NCBI RefSeq assembly: GCF_019430905.1 | Contig: NZ_JAHYCA010000010.1 | Span: 1 to 64,000, forward strand | DNA length: 64,000 bases | Direction of reading: 5' to 3' | Source: Billgrantia antri | GTDB taxonomy: Bacteria > Pseudomonadota > Gammaproteobacteria > Pseudomonadales > Halomonadaceae | Shown here: positions 46,180-54,883 of the stretch, in pieces | How the letters are laid out: every line of letters starts with the position of its first letter | Position numbering within the stretch: the first letter of the stretch is position 1 | The notes under the pieces: generated by a model | Databases searched by the model: none | What the model was told of the DNA's origin: nothing | What the model saw: only the letters and a program-made list of their open reading frames with translations | Translations under genes and position numbers: made by a program

Positions 46180-47694
46180 TCAATGCACCTCGGCACCTGC
46201 CTGGCCGCGCTGGCGTGCACCGGCGGCATAGAGCATGATGTCCCGTTCGTTGATCTCTTCGTAGTCGAGTTCGGCAGCGATGCGCCCCTCGCGTATCACC
46301 AGCACCCTGTCGCACAGGCCGATGATCTCCTCCAGCTCCGAGGAGATGACCATCACCGCCTTGCCTTGCTCGGCCAGCGAGCGGATCAGCCGATAGATCT
46401 GCTGCTTGGTGGCGATGTCGATGCCGCGCGTGGGCTCGTCGAGGATCAGCACCTCGGGGTCGATGTCCAGCAGCTTGGCGAGGTACACCTTCTGCTGGTT
46501 GCCGCCGCTGAGTAGCTGCACCGGTTCGCTGAGCCGTGCGGCCTTGATCGCCAGGCGCTGCTGGTACGCTTCGGCACAGCGGCGCTCGGCACGGTGACGT
46601 ATCAACCCGCGTACGTAGCGCGGCAGGCTCAGGGCGGTGATGTTCTCCATCACGTTGAATGGCAGCACCAGGCCCTTGCCCTGGCGGTCTTCCGAGAGGT
46701 AAGCCAGGCCATGGGCATGCGCTGCGCGCGGCGAGTCGATGGCCAGCGGCTTGCCGTCCACCTCTATCTTGCCCGTGCTCTTGCGCCGCAGACCCATGAT
46801 CGTCTCGGCGATCTCGGTGCGCCCCGAACCGACCAGCCCGGCAAGCCCCAGCACCTCGCCGCGGTGCAGGGTAAAGTCGATGTCGTGAAGCAGGCCGGCG
46901 ACGCCGAGGTCGCGCACCCGCAGGGCTGCCTCGCCCGGTGTGCCGCGCTTGTCGGGAAAGAGCTGCGACAGTTCGCGTCCCACCATCTTGCACGCCATCT
47001 CTTCCTCGCTGAGCTCGCCGGCCGGGCACAGCTCGATCTGCTGTCCGTCGCGCAGGATCAGCAGCCGATCGCAGAGCTGCCTGATCTCCTTGAGCTTGTG
47101 CGAGATGAACAAGACCGCGACGCCCTTGGCGACCAGCGCGCGTATCACGTCGAACAGCACCGCGACCTCGCGGTCGGTCAGCACGGTGGTGGGCTCGTCA
47201 AGGATCACGATGCGCGCATCGTGGACCAGCACCCGGGCCACTTCGACCATCTGGCGTTCGGCCACGCTGAGCCGCTCGATGGGCAGGTCGGGGTCGAGCT
47301 CCACCGCCAGCGAATGCAGCACCTCGCGGGTGCGCTGACGCATTCGGGCGCGGTCGAGCAGGGCGCCTCGGCGCAGCTCCTGGCCGAGGAACACGTTCTC
47401 GTAGACCCGCAGGGTCGAGACCAGGTTGAACTCCTGGGGGATCATCGCCACGCCGTGGCGGCGTGCCGTGATCGGGTCGAGGGCGCTGAAGGTCTGTCCA
47501 TCGAGGATCACCCGGCCGGCGCTGGGTGTATACACGCCGCTGACGATCTTGAGCAGGGTCGACTTGCCTGCGCCGTTCTCGCCGAGGATGCCCACTACTT
47601 CGCCCGGGGCGAGATCGAAGGCGATATTCTCGAGCACCGTGACCGGGCCGAAGGCCTTGCCGATGCCTTCCAGGCGCAGGACGGGATGGCTCAT
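46180..47694 (-). CDS. Sugar-type ABC transporter ATPase with two nucleotide-binding domains
   Basis: A 504-residue RbsA-family ATPase. The first domain has Walker A GENGAGKST, a signature reading LSVAERQMVE and Walker B IVILDEPTTVLT; the second has the reduced P-loop GLVGSGRTE, signature LSGGNQQKV and Walker B VLILDEPTRGID. This asymmetry, with one degenerate site, is normal for the family. It energises uptake by the adjacent permease and binding protein. ATG 47694 overlaps the stop of the oxidoreductase gene by 4 bases (ATGA), placing all five minus-strand genes from 49924 to 44120 in one operon. Confidence 0.92.
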   Translation of the reverse strand: MSHPVLRLEGIGKAFGPVTVLENIAFDLAPGEVVGILGENGAGKSTLLKIVSGVYTPSAGRVILDGQTFSALDPITARRHGVAMIPQEFNLVSTLRVYENVFLGQELRRGALLDRARMRQRTREVLHSLAVELDPDLPIERLSVAERQMVEVARVLVHDARIVILDEPTTVLTDREVAVLFDVIRALVAKGVAVLFISHKLKEIRQLCDRLLILRDGQQIELCPAGELSEEEMACKMVGRELSQLFPDKRGTPGEAALRVRDLGVAGLLHDIDFTLHRGEVLGLAGLVGSGRTEIAETIMGLRRKSTGKIEVDGKPLAIDSPRAAHAHGLAYLSEDRQGKGLVLPFNVMENITALSLPRYVRGLIRHRAERRCAEAYQQRLAIKAARLSEPVQLLSGGNQQKVYLAKLLDIDPEVLILDEPTRGIDIATKQQIYRLIRSLAEQGKAVMVISSELEEIIGLCDRVLVIREGRIAAELDYEEINERDIMLYAAGARQRGQAGAEVH

Positions 47695-48851
47695 GGCTGG
47701 TTTCCCTTGTCCTGCAGCGGAGTCCAGGTACCCGCGGCGCGACTCGAGGCGAGTGTGGCAGCGATGAAACGCATGCCGTCGACCCCATCGTCCACGCCCG
47801 GCAGCCACGTCATCTCGGTGCCTTCGAGATCATCGGCGAGCGCCTGATAGAGGTTGGCAAACGCCTCGAGGAAGCCCTCAGGATGGCCGCCGGGGATACG
47901 AATGCCGCGGGCGACGTCGGCGCCGAGGCGGTCGTCACGGCGCGTCAGGCGTTGGGCCGGGCCGTCGAGCGGGGCGAAGTGGAGTTCGTTGGGCGTTTCC
48001 TGGGCCCAGCGCAGGCTGGCCTTCTCGCCCACCACGCGGATGCTGAGTCCATTCTCGAACCCGGGAGAGGTTTGGCTGGCCCACAGCATGCCTCGGGCAC
48101 CGCCGGCGAAGCGCAGCAGGGCGTGCACGTTGTCGTCCAGCTCGCGCCCCGCCACGGCGGTGAACAGCTCGGCGCTGACCTCGCTGACGCGCTGGCCGCT
48201 AATGAACTGGGCCAGGTGAAAGGCGTGTACGCCGATATCGCCCAGGCAACCCGCCGACCCGGCCCTGGCCGGGTCCAGGCGCCAGGCGGCCTGGCGGTTG
48301 TCCGCCCCGGGGGCTTCGCTGAGCCACTCCTGCACATACTCCACGTGCACGCTGCGAAGGCGGCCCAGCTCGCCGCGCGCCACCAGCTCGCGGGCATGTT
48401 GTACCAGCGGGTAGCCGACGTAGTTGTGCATCAGCACGAAGCGCCTGCCGCTGCGCTTCACCGCCTGGGCCAGTTGCTGGGCCTCGTCAACGCCGAGCGT
48501 CATCGGCTTCTCGCAGATCACATGCTTGCCCGCTTCCAGGCAGGCCAGCGCCATCGGGAAGTGCAGGTGGTTGGGCGTGACGATGGCGACGACTTCAGCG
48601 CCGTCCTCATGCTCGGCTTCGCCGGCGAGCAGGGCCTGATAGTCGGCATAGCAGCGAGCATCGTTCACCCCCAACTCGCGGGCCGTGGCGCGGTTGCGTT
48701 CGGGCTGCGACGAAAAACTGCCGGCGACCAGCTCGAAGCGATCGTCCATGCGCGCGGCGATGCGGTGCACGCCGCCGATCAGCGCGCCCTGGCCGCCGCC
48801 GACCATGGCCAGCCGCAGGCGCCGTGGCGTTTCCCGGTGTATGGAATTCAT
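47691..48851 (-). CDS. Gfo/Idh/MocA-family oxidoreductase
   Basis: A 386-residue NAD(P)-dependent dehydrogenase. The Rossmann motif is MVGGGQGALIGGVHRIA (about 16), TPNHLHFPMALACLEAGKHVICEKPM (about 108) carries the catalytic-lysine EKP motif, and GDIGVHAFHLAQFISG (about 210) carries the usual histidine. Members oxidise sugars or inositols at a ring carbon. With the TIM-barrel isomerase and ABC transporter it probably forms the first catabolic steps of the imported compound. ATG 48851 is chosen because the Rossmann fold begins 14 residues on; the longer frame to 49025 lies within the next gene. Confidence 0.9.
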   Translation of the reverse strand: MNSIHRETPRRLRLAMVGGGQGALIGGVHRIAARMDDRFELVAGSFSSQPERNRATARELGVNDARCYADYQALLAGEAEHEDGAEVVAIVTPNHLHFPMALACLEAGKHVICEKPMTLGVDEAQQLAQAVKRSGRRFVLMHNYVGYPLVQHARELVARGELGRLRSVHVEYVQEWLSEAPGADNRQAAWRLDPARAGSAGCLGDIGVHAFHLAQFISGQRVSEVSAELFTAVAGRELDDNVHALLRFAGGARGMLWASQTSPGFENGLSIRVVGEKASLRWAQETPNELHFAPLDGPAQRLTRRDDRLGADVARGIRIPGGHPEGFLEAFANLYQALADDLEGTEMTWLPGVDDGVDGMRFIAATLASSRAAGTWTPLQDKGNQP

Positions 48852-48868
48852 ATCCGCTCTCCTCGAGG

Positions 48869-49924
48869 TCAGTCGAGCCCCAGCAGGGCACGATTGGCTT
48901 GACGATCGGTGCCGGCATCGGCGAAGTCGTCGAAGGCGCGATCGGTCACCCGGATGATGTGTTCGGCGACGAAGCGGGCGCCCTCGGCGGCACCCTGCTC
49001 GGGGTGCTTGAGGGCACACTCCCACTCGATCACCGCCCAGCCTGCGAAGTCGTACTGCGCCAGGCGCGAGAAGATGCCCTTGAAATCCACCTGGCCGTCG
49101 CCCAGCGAGCGGAAGCGTCCGGCGCGTTCGACCCAGGAGCTGTAGCCGCCGTAGACGCCCTGCTGGGCGGTGGGATTAAACTCGGCATCCTTGACGTGGA
49201 ACATGCGGATGCGGCGGTGATAGCGGTCGAGGAATGCCAGGTAGTCGAGCTGCTGCAGCACCAGGTGCGACGGGTCGTAGAGGATGCAGCAGCGTGGATG
49301 CTCGTCGACTTCGGCGAGAAAGCGCTCGAAGGTGCTGCCGTCGTGCAGGTCTTCGCCTGGGTGGATCTCGAAGCACAGGTCGACGCCTTCGCTGTCGCAA
49401 ACGTCGAGAATCGGCCGCCAGCGCCTGGCCAGTTCGGCAAATCCCTCTTCCACCAGACCGGCGGGACGCTGGGGGAAGGGATAGAGGAAGGGCCACAGCA
49501 GCGCGCCGGAGAAGGTGCCCAGCGCGCTCAGCCCCAGGTTGGCGCTGGCCCGGGCGGCGAGCTTGAGCTGCTCCACGGCCCAGGCCTGGCGAGCAACGGG
49601 ATCGCCGTGCAGCTCGGCCGGCGCGAAGCCATCGAACAGGCTGTCGTAGACCGGATGCACTGCCACCAATTGCCCCTGCAGGTGGGCGGAGAGCTCGGTG
49701 ATGGCCAGGCCGTACTCGGCCAGCACGGCCTGGATTTCTTGGCAGTATTCCGGGCTCTCGGCGGCGCGTTCCAGATCGAACAGGCGCTTTTCCCAGGTGG
49801 GGATCTGGACCCCCTCGAAACCGAACCTGGAGGCCCAGCGGGCAATGTCACGCAGGTTGTCGAAGGGCGGCTCGTCGCCGGCATACTGGGCCAGGAACAG
49901 CGCCGGCCCCTTGATGGTCTTCAT
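48869..49924 (-). CDS. Sugar phosphate isomerase/epimerase-family TIM barrel
   Basis: A 351-residue protein of the xylose-isomerase-like/AP-endonuclease-2 superfamily. The metal-site segments are LCFEIHPGED (about 182), CILYDPSHLVLQQLDY (about 216), MFHVKDAEF (about 241) and VIEWECA (about 305). Relatives include inosose dehydratases and sugar epimerases; the exact reaction is not readable. First gene of the minus-strand operon, starting at ATG 49924, 62 bases from an operator-like dyad (49986-50003) and divergent from the LacI regulator. Confidence 0.88.
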   Translation of the reverse strand: MKTIKGPALFLAQYAGDEPPFDNLRDIARWASRFGFEGVQIPTWEKRLFDLERAAESPEYCQEIQAVLAEYGLAITELSAHLQGQLVAVHPVYDSLFDGFAPAELHGDPVARQAWAVEQLKLAARASANLGLSALGTFSGALLWPFLYPFPQRPAGLVEEGFAELARRWRPILDVCDSEGVDLCFEIHPGEDLHDGSTFERFLAEVDEHPRCCILYDPSHLVLQQLDYLAFLDRYHRRIRMFHVKDAEFNPTAQQGVYGGYSSWVERAGRFRSLGDGQVDFKGIFSRLAQYDFAGWAVIEWECALKHPEQGAAEGARFVAEHIIRVTDRAFDDFADAGTDRQANRALLGLD

Positions 49925-49985
49925 CGAGCACCTCGTTTGTCGGTCTTGTCGGGTGCGGGCGGGAGCCCGCCTGAAGAGGCCTGAA

Positions 49986-50003
49986 AATGTAATGGATTAC
50001 ATT
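49986..50003. promoter_or_regulatory. LacI-type operator 1
   Basis: AATGTAAT-GG-ATTACATT has perfect 8-base arms. It lies 62 bases upstream of the start of the TIM-barrel gene, where a repressor would cover the promoter of the catabolic/ABC operon. Its core TGTAA-N4-TTACA is shared with the second site at 50220. Confidence 0.65.
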
Positions 50004-50219
50004 GCAGCAGCAAGGACACCAAGGGTCAAGGCGCGGTCAAGGGGCATCGAAGCGCTGGGCAGTGGCCGGGTAATGAGTGGGAATGCGCTGGCAGCGGGCT
50101 TCGTTGTCAGGTTTTGCTTGGCGAAAGCGAGACTTTTCTTAGACTAAAGGGTGATGGGCGAGCGGTTCCTGCTGGCCCAAGCATTACCGCACCGTGTGAG
50201 TTCGACCAGTGAGAGATGG

Positions 50220-50233
50220 TGTAACGCTTTACA
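50220..50233. promoter_or_regulatory. LacI-type operator 2
   Basis: TGTAACGCTTTACA has the same TGTAA-N4-TTACA core as operator 1 and the central CG typical of LacI/GalR operators. It stands 59 bases upstream of the LacI gene, consistent with autoregulation, or with looping to operator 1 about 230 bases away. Confidence 0.62.
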
Positions 50234-50292
50234 TGTCAAGGAGAGGAAACTCACAATAAGGCGAACGAATCCTCTCCAGGCGAACGCTTTCC

Positions 50293-51294
50293 ATGCCCAC
50301 CATCAAGGATGTCGCCAAGGCCGCGGGCTGTTCCACGGCCACCGTGTCGCGGGCGCTGGCCAGCCCCGAGAAGGTCACGGAGGCCACGCGGCAGCGCGTG
50401 GCGCGGGCCATTGCCGAGGTTGGCTACGCTCCCAACGTGGCGGCACGCAACCTGCGCCGCGCCGAGTCGCGAACGATCGTCACCCTGCTGCCTGATATCT
50501 CAAACCCTTTCTTCTCCGAGATCATCAACGGCATGGAGGAGGTGGCCCATCAGGCCGGCTATCAGCTGCTGGTCGGCGACTGCGAGCGCGATCCAGCCAG
50601 GGCGGAGGCCTACTTCAGCCTGCTGCCGACCAACCAGGCCGACGGCATCATCCTGCTGACCTCCGACATTCCCCATGCGCTGGTCAGGCGTGCCGTCAGC
50701 CGGGCGAATGCCCCGCTGGTCATGGCCTGTGAGTTCTTTGCGGATATCGACCTGCCGACGGTTGCCATTGACAATTACCAGGCTGCGGCCCACGCCATCG
50801 ATTACCTGGCCTCGCTGGGCCACGAGCGTATCGCCTCGGTCTCAGGTCCCGTCGGCAACCCTATCTGTCGCGAGCGCACCCGCGGCTATCGCGATACGCT
50901 GGCCGCCCGGGGGCTTTCGGGTTCGGCGCGGGTGGTGGAGGGCGATTTCGGCTTTCGTTCCGGCTATCAGCAGGGGTTGGCATTGCTCGAAGGTACCGAC
51001 CGGCCCAGCGCGATCTTCTGTCATAGCGACGAGATGGCCATCGGCGTGCTCAAGGCGGCACGCCAGCTCGGTATTGGCGTGCCCGAGGCCCTCTCGGTGG
51101 TGGGCTTCGATAACATCGGCTTCAGCGAGTACTGCGAGCCGGAGCTGACCACCGTCAGCCAGCCCCGCCACGAGATCGGCCAGCAGGCGATGCGCATGCT
51201 GTTGAGCCTCCTGGCGGGGGAGAGTGTGGTGCGCCGGCAGACGCTGAGCACGCAGCTCATCGTGCGCAAGAGCACCGGACGGTCAGCCACCTGA
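50293..51294 (+). CDS. LacI-family transcriptional regulator
   Basis: A 333-residue repressor. The helix-turn-helix and hinge are at about 1-58 (TIKDVAKAAGCSTATVSRALASPEKVTEATRQRVARAIAEVGYAPNVAARNLRR). The periplasmic-binding-protein-like effector domain follows (IVTLLPDISNPFFSEIINGMEE; FCHSDEMAIGVLKAARQLGIGVPEALSVVGFDNIGFSEY). It is divergent from the sugar ABC/oxidoreductase operon with two TGTAA-N4-TTACA sites between them, so it is its likely repressor, relieved by the transported compound or a product. The HTH sequence is of the PurR/CytR branch. Confidence 0.92.
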   Translation: MPTIKDVAKAAGCSTATVSRALASPEKVTEATRQRVARAIAEVGYAPNVAARNLRRAESRTIVTLLPDISNPFFSEIINGMEEVAHQAGYQLLVGDCERDPARAEAYFSLLPTNQADGIILLTSDIPHALVRRAVSRANAPLVMACEFFADIDLPTVAIDNYQAAAHAIDYLASLGHERIASVSGPVGNPICRERTRGYRDTLAARGLSGSARVVEGDFGFRSGYQQGLALLEGTDRPSAIFCHSDEMAIGVLKAARQLGIGVPEALSVVGFDNIGFSEYCEPELTTVSQPRHEIGQQAMRMLLSLLAGESVVRRQTLSTQLIVRKSTGRSAT

Positions 51295-51303
51295 ACGGAG
51301 AGA

Positions 51304-51759
51304 CTACTTGCCGTGCTGCTTCGCCAGCCAGCGGTCCAGGGCATTGGCGAATTCGCGCCGGTCGGTGTCGCTGTAGCCTTTGGGCCCGCCGGTGTGTTCG
51401 CCGCTGGAGCGCATCGTCTCCATGAAGTCGCGTAGCTGAACCTTGGTGCGGATGTTGTTCTTGTCGAGCATCTCGCCGCGAGTGGTCATCACCGCGGCGC
51501 CCTTGTCGATGGCCTCCATGGCCAGCGGCAGGTCGGAGCTGATCAGCAGATCGCCCTTCTCGAGGCGTTCCACTATCTCGTTGTCGGCGGCATCGAAGCC
51601 ATGGCTCACCGACAGCGACTTGACCCATTTAGAGGGCGGCAGGGGAATCGCATGATTGGCGACGAACCAGGCCGGGGTGGTGGTGCGCTCGGCGGCGCGG
51701 ACGATGATCTCGCGGGCGACCTTGGGGCAGGCGTCGGCATCGACCCATAAGGTGGGCAT
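51304..51759 (-). CDS. yaiI: YaiI/YqxD-family protein (DUF188)
   Basis: A 151-residue protein with a PIN-like fold: [22 protein letters not shown] at the N-terminus, [30 protein letters not shown] near 51 and [17 protein letters not shown] near 88. These are the conserved acidic motifs of the DUF188 family, which is widespread and uncharacterised. It is convergent with the LacI gene (9-base gap), and its upstream side is a 441-base gap. Confidence 0.9.
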   Translation of the reverse strand: MPTLWVDADACPKVAREIIVRAAERTTTPAWFVANHAIPLPPSKWVKSLSVSHGFDAADNEIVERLEKGDLLISSDLPLAMEAIDKGAAVMTTRGEMLDKNNIRTKVQLRDFMETMRSSGEHTGGPKGYSDTDRREFANALDRWLAKQHGK

Positions 51760-52200
51760 TCGGGAGGGCTCCTCGCGGAAGTATCGGCATTATGTGATCG
51801 TAGCGTTGAAAGTACTGGTCATGGAACCAGTATCGATGGTAGCATGCGCGCTCCTCGCATGTGTTGACCCCGCCATCATGACGATTCGCTCCGTATGCCG
51901 CGCATACGAGAGGCAATCACCGAGACCGACAGCGAACGCTGCAACGTCCGAGATGTGAAGATGGAGCGCCACAGGATGCCGCCAACCGGGCGACATCGGC
52001 GCAAAAAGGTCGCCACAGCGGTTCCCGCCCGATGGCGTGAACCGGATGCCAGGTGCGACCGGCATCCCACGATAACGTGATCCGTCCTGTCCAGGCCGTG
52101 TTGGGCCAGCGATGACAGGGCCACCGACCAGCCATGGGCTTGCGTCGGGGATGCCTCAATGTGATTTGCCGGCGAGTGCCGGCCTACCAAGGTGTGATTG
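51760..52200. other. Non-coding region upstream of the DEAD-box helicase gene
   Basis: No convincing gene is present in 441 bases; short frames on both strands lack ribosome sites and family features. A long untranslated leader for the helicase gene is plausible, since cold-shock helicase genes often have one. A small GCCGGCGAGTGCCGGC hairpin (about 52168-52183) lies just before the ribosome site of that gene. Confidence 0.45.
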
Positions 52201-53916
52201 ATGACCTCGACTTCTGTCGCCTCGCCGAGCTTCGGCGATCTTGCTCTGCTGCCTGCCGTTCTCGCTGCCGTTGAAACACTGGGTTACGAAACTCCTTCAC
52301 CGATTCAGGCGCAGACCATTCCGGCACTGCTGGAAGGGCGTGACATGCTGGGCCAGGCCCAGACCGGTACCGGCAAGACCGCAGCCTTTGCCTTGCCGCT
52401 GCTGTCGCGTCTCGAAATGACCCGGCGTGAGCCCCAGGTGCTGGTGTTGGCGCCGACCCGTGAGCTGGCCCAGCAGGTGGCCGTCTCCTTTACCAAGTAC
52501 GGCCAGAACCTGCAGGGCCTGGAAGTGGCGACCCTGTGCGGTGGCCAGGAATATCGTGAACAGCTGGGCGCACTCAAGCGTGGCGCCCAGGTGGTGGTCG
52601 GCACGCCGGGCCGGGTGATCGATCACCTCGACCGCGGCAGCCTCAAGCTCGACGGCCTCTCCGCACTGGTACTTGACGAAGCCGACGAGATGCTGCGCAT
52701 GGGCTTCATCGACGACGTCAAGCGCGTGGTCGCCGATACGCCCAAGGAAGCCCAGCGGGTATTCTTCTCCGCCACGTTGCCGACCGAAATCGAGCGCATC
52801 GTCAACCGCTACCTGGTCGATCCGGTCAAGGTCGCCATCGAGTCGCGCACCACCACCGGCGAGAACATCGAGCAGCGCCTGGTGCGCGTCGACGGCGGCG
52901 CCAAGCTGGAGGCGCTGGCACGCATCCTCGAGGTCGAGCCGGTGGATGCCGCCATCGTCTTCGTGCGTACCCGTGCCGCCTGCACCACCTTGATGGAGCA
53001 GCTCTCCGCCCGTGGCGTGAACGTGGCCAGTCTCTCCGGCGACCTGGACCAGAGCCTGCGCGAGCGCACCATCCAGCGCCTCAAGCGCGGCAAGGTCGAC
53101 GTGCTGATCGCTACCGACGTGGCCGCCCGTGGCCTCGACGTGCCGCGTATCACCCACGTCTTCAACTACGACCTGCCCCAGGACAGCGAAGCCTATACCC
53201 ATCGCATCGGGCGTACCGGCCGGGCTGGGCGTACCGGCATTTCGATCACCTTCGTCGGCTTCCGTGAAGGCCGCAAGGTGGGCTGGATCGAGCAGGCCAC
53301 CGGTCAGCGTATGACCGAAATGGCGGTGCCCGACGAGGCCGCCATCCGTGCTCACCGTGACGAGGTTTTCCACCAGCGCATTATCGGTACCCTGACCGCC
53401 GGCGCCGACGAGCAGCGCGCCCTGGTCGAGCGACTGGTGGCGGAAGGTCACGACCCGGTCGAGCTGGCCTGTGCCTTTGCCGCCCTGGCGCGTGCCGACG
53501 AGGCGCCCATCGGCCGCCTGCAGGCGCCGCGCAAGGAGCGTGCCGACCGTGGTGAGCGGTCTGCCTCGCGTGACGGCAAGCCGCCGCGTCGTGACCGCGG
53601 CCCCAGCGAGGGCATGACCCGCTACCGCGTTGCCGTGGGCCACAAGGACGGCGTCAAGCCGGGCCAGCTGGTCGGCGCCTTGGCCAACGAGGGCGGCATC
53701 GAAGGTTCGCGGATCGGCCGCATCGACATCCGCAACGCCTTCTCGGTGGTGGAGCTGCCCAGCTCGCTGCCGCCCAGCATCCTGGCCAAGATGGCTCGCG
53801 CCCGCGTCGCCGGTCGTCCGCTGGAGATCAGCGAGGATGGCGGTGCTCCCGAGCGTGCCCCGCGCCGTCGCCGCGAGGATGGCGACGCGCCGGTGCGTCG
53901 TCGCACCAGCGCCTAA
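52201..53916 (+). CDS. deaD: ATP-dependent DEAD-box RNA helicase, DeaD/CsdA-like
   Basis: A 571-residue RNA helicase. The Q-motif region is FGDLALLPAVLAAVETLGYETPSPIQAQTIP, motif I is AQTGTGKT, motif II is VLDEADEM, motif III is FSATLP, and motifs V-VI are ATDVAARGLDVPRI and HRIGRTGRAG. After a charged linker (about 440-480) comes a DbpA-type RNA-binding domain (MTRYRVAVGHKDGVKPGQLVGALANEGGI) and an arginine-rich tail. Such helicases unwind RNA during ribosome assembly and cold adaptation. ATG 52201 follows AAGGTG; TTG immediately before it is in frame but unlikely. The tail is shorter than in E. coli CsdA. Confidence 0.92.
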   Translation: MTSTSVASPSFGDLALLPAVLAAVETLGYETPSPIQAQTIPALLEGRDMLGQAQTGTGKTAAFALPLLSRLEMTRREPQVLVLAPTRELAQQVAVSFTKYGQNLQGLEVATLCGGQEYREQLGALKRGAQVVVGTPGRVIDHLDRGSLKLDGLSALVLDEADEMLRMGFIDDVKRVVADTPKEAQRVFFSATLPTEIERIVNRYLVDPVKVAIESRTTTGENIEQRLVRVDGGAKLEALARILEVEPVDAAIVFVRTRAACTTLMEQLSARGVNVASLSGDLDQSLRERTIQRLKRGKVDVLIATDVAARGLDVPRITHVFNYDLPQDSEAYTHRIGRTGRAGRTGISITFVGFREGRKVGWIEQATGQRMTEMAVPDEAAIRAHRDEVFHQRIIGTLTAGADEQRALVERLVAEGHDPVELACAFAALARADEAPIGRLQAPRKERADRGERSASRDGKPPRRDRGPSEGMTRYRVAVGHKDGVKPGQLVGALANEGGIEGSRIGRIDIRNAFSVVELPSSLPPSILAKMARARVAGRPLEISEDGGAPERAPRRRREDGDAPVRRRTSA

Positions 53917-53967
53917 GCGCTGCGTTCGTCGCTAGCGGCGAACGCTGAAATCGCTGAAGAAGACAAG

Positions 53968-53999
53968 GCCCAGGCCGGGAAACCGGTCTGGGCTTTTTT
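53968..53999 (+). terminator. Intrinsic terminator of the helicase gene
   Basis: Arms GCCCAGGCCGG (53968-53978) and CCGGTCTGGGC (53983-53993) around GAAA, with one G-U pair, followed by six T residues. It lies about 50 bases after the stop codon. Confidence 0.9.
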
Positions 54000-54088
54000 C
54001 ATGGCGGCTTGCCAATTGCCATACTACCATACTAGTCTGTTCAGGGCGGCAACGCTCAGCGAACAAGAGACAACGGAGAACGGTGCTC

Positions 54089-54820
54089 ATGACAACTCCC
54101 CTGCAGGCCATGTGGCTGGAAGCGCGAGACGAAGGCTCGGTTCGCGAGCGGCTCTACCGGGTGCTGCGCCAGTCCATCATCCGCATGGTGCTGGCCCCGG
54201 GGCAGGCGCTATCGGAAAAGGAGTTGGCCGATGCCTTCGACGTGAGTCGCCAGCCGGTGCGCGAGGCCTTCATCCGGCTGTCCGAGGCGGGGCTGGTCGA
54301 GGTGCGTCCGCAGCGTGGCACCTACGTGGTGAGAATCTCGCAGCAGGCCGTACTCGAAGCCCGCTTCGTGCGTGAGGCGATCGAGGTGGCGGTGGCGCGT
54401 GAGGCCGCCACGCTGGGCGTGGCCGAGCGCACCCTGGAGGAGCTGCGCGAGCTGATCGAACGCCAGCGGCGCTGCAGCGTTTCCAGCGATTACGACCGCT
54501 TCTTCCAGCTCGACGAGGCCTTTCATCGCGCGCTGTCGCTGGGGGTGGGGCATACCGCCGCCTGGCGCGTCACCGAGGAGGTCAAGGCACAGCTCGACCG
54601 GGTGCGCTACCTGAGCATTCCCGATTCGACTCCCATCGCCAAGCTGACCGACCAGCACTCGATGATCGTGGAGGCCATTGGCCGCCGCGACCCCGAGGCG
54701 GCGAGTCAGGCCATGAGCGTGCATCAGCGCGAAATCCTGCAATCGCTGCCGGAGCTGATGCGCCGCTTCCCTGAAATGTTCGACGGTGCTCCCAGCGCGG
54801 TCGCCGTCGGAAGCAAGTAG
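54089..54820 (+). CDS. GntR-family regulator (FCD/FadR type)
   Basis: A 243-residue regulator. Winged helix at about 18-85 (RERLYRVLRQSIIRMVLAPGQALSEKELADAFDVSRQPVREAFIRLSEAGLVEVRPQRGTYV) and an FCD effector domain from about 95 with its metal-ligand segment DEAFHRAL (about 155) and HSMIVEAI (about 195). This type often controls hexuronate genes (UxuR/ExuR group), and it stands first in the uxaC-manD region, so it is the likely regulator with a uronate or mannonate as effector. Upstream, two copies of CCATACTA (54019-54034) may be part of its operator. The TRAP operon starts 63 bases after the stop. Confidence 0.9.
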   Translation: MTTPLQAMWLEARDEGSVRERLYRVLRQSIIRMVLAPGQALSEKELADAFDVSRQPVREAFIRLSEAGLVEVRPQRGTYVVRISQQAVLEARFVREAIEVAVAREAATLGVAERTLEELRELIERQRRCSVSSDYDRFFQLDEAFHRALSLGVGHTAAWRVTEEVKAQLDRVRYLSIPDSTPIAKLTDQHSMIVEAIGRRDPEAASQAMSVHQREILQSLPELMRRFPEMFDGAPSAVAVGSK

Positions 54821-54883
54821 CAGTCACGCAGCAACACGCCAAGCACGAGACGCAATAACCACAACACACGTCAGGAGGCTCAT

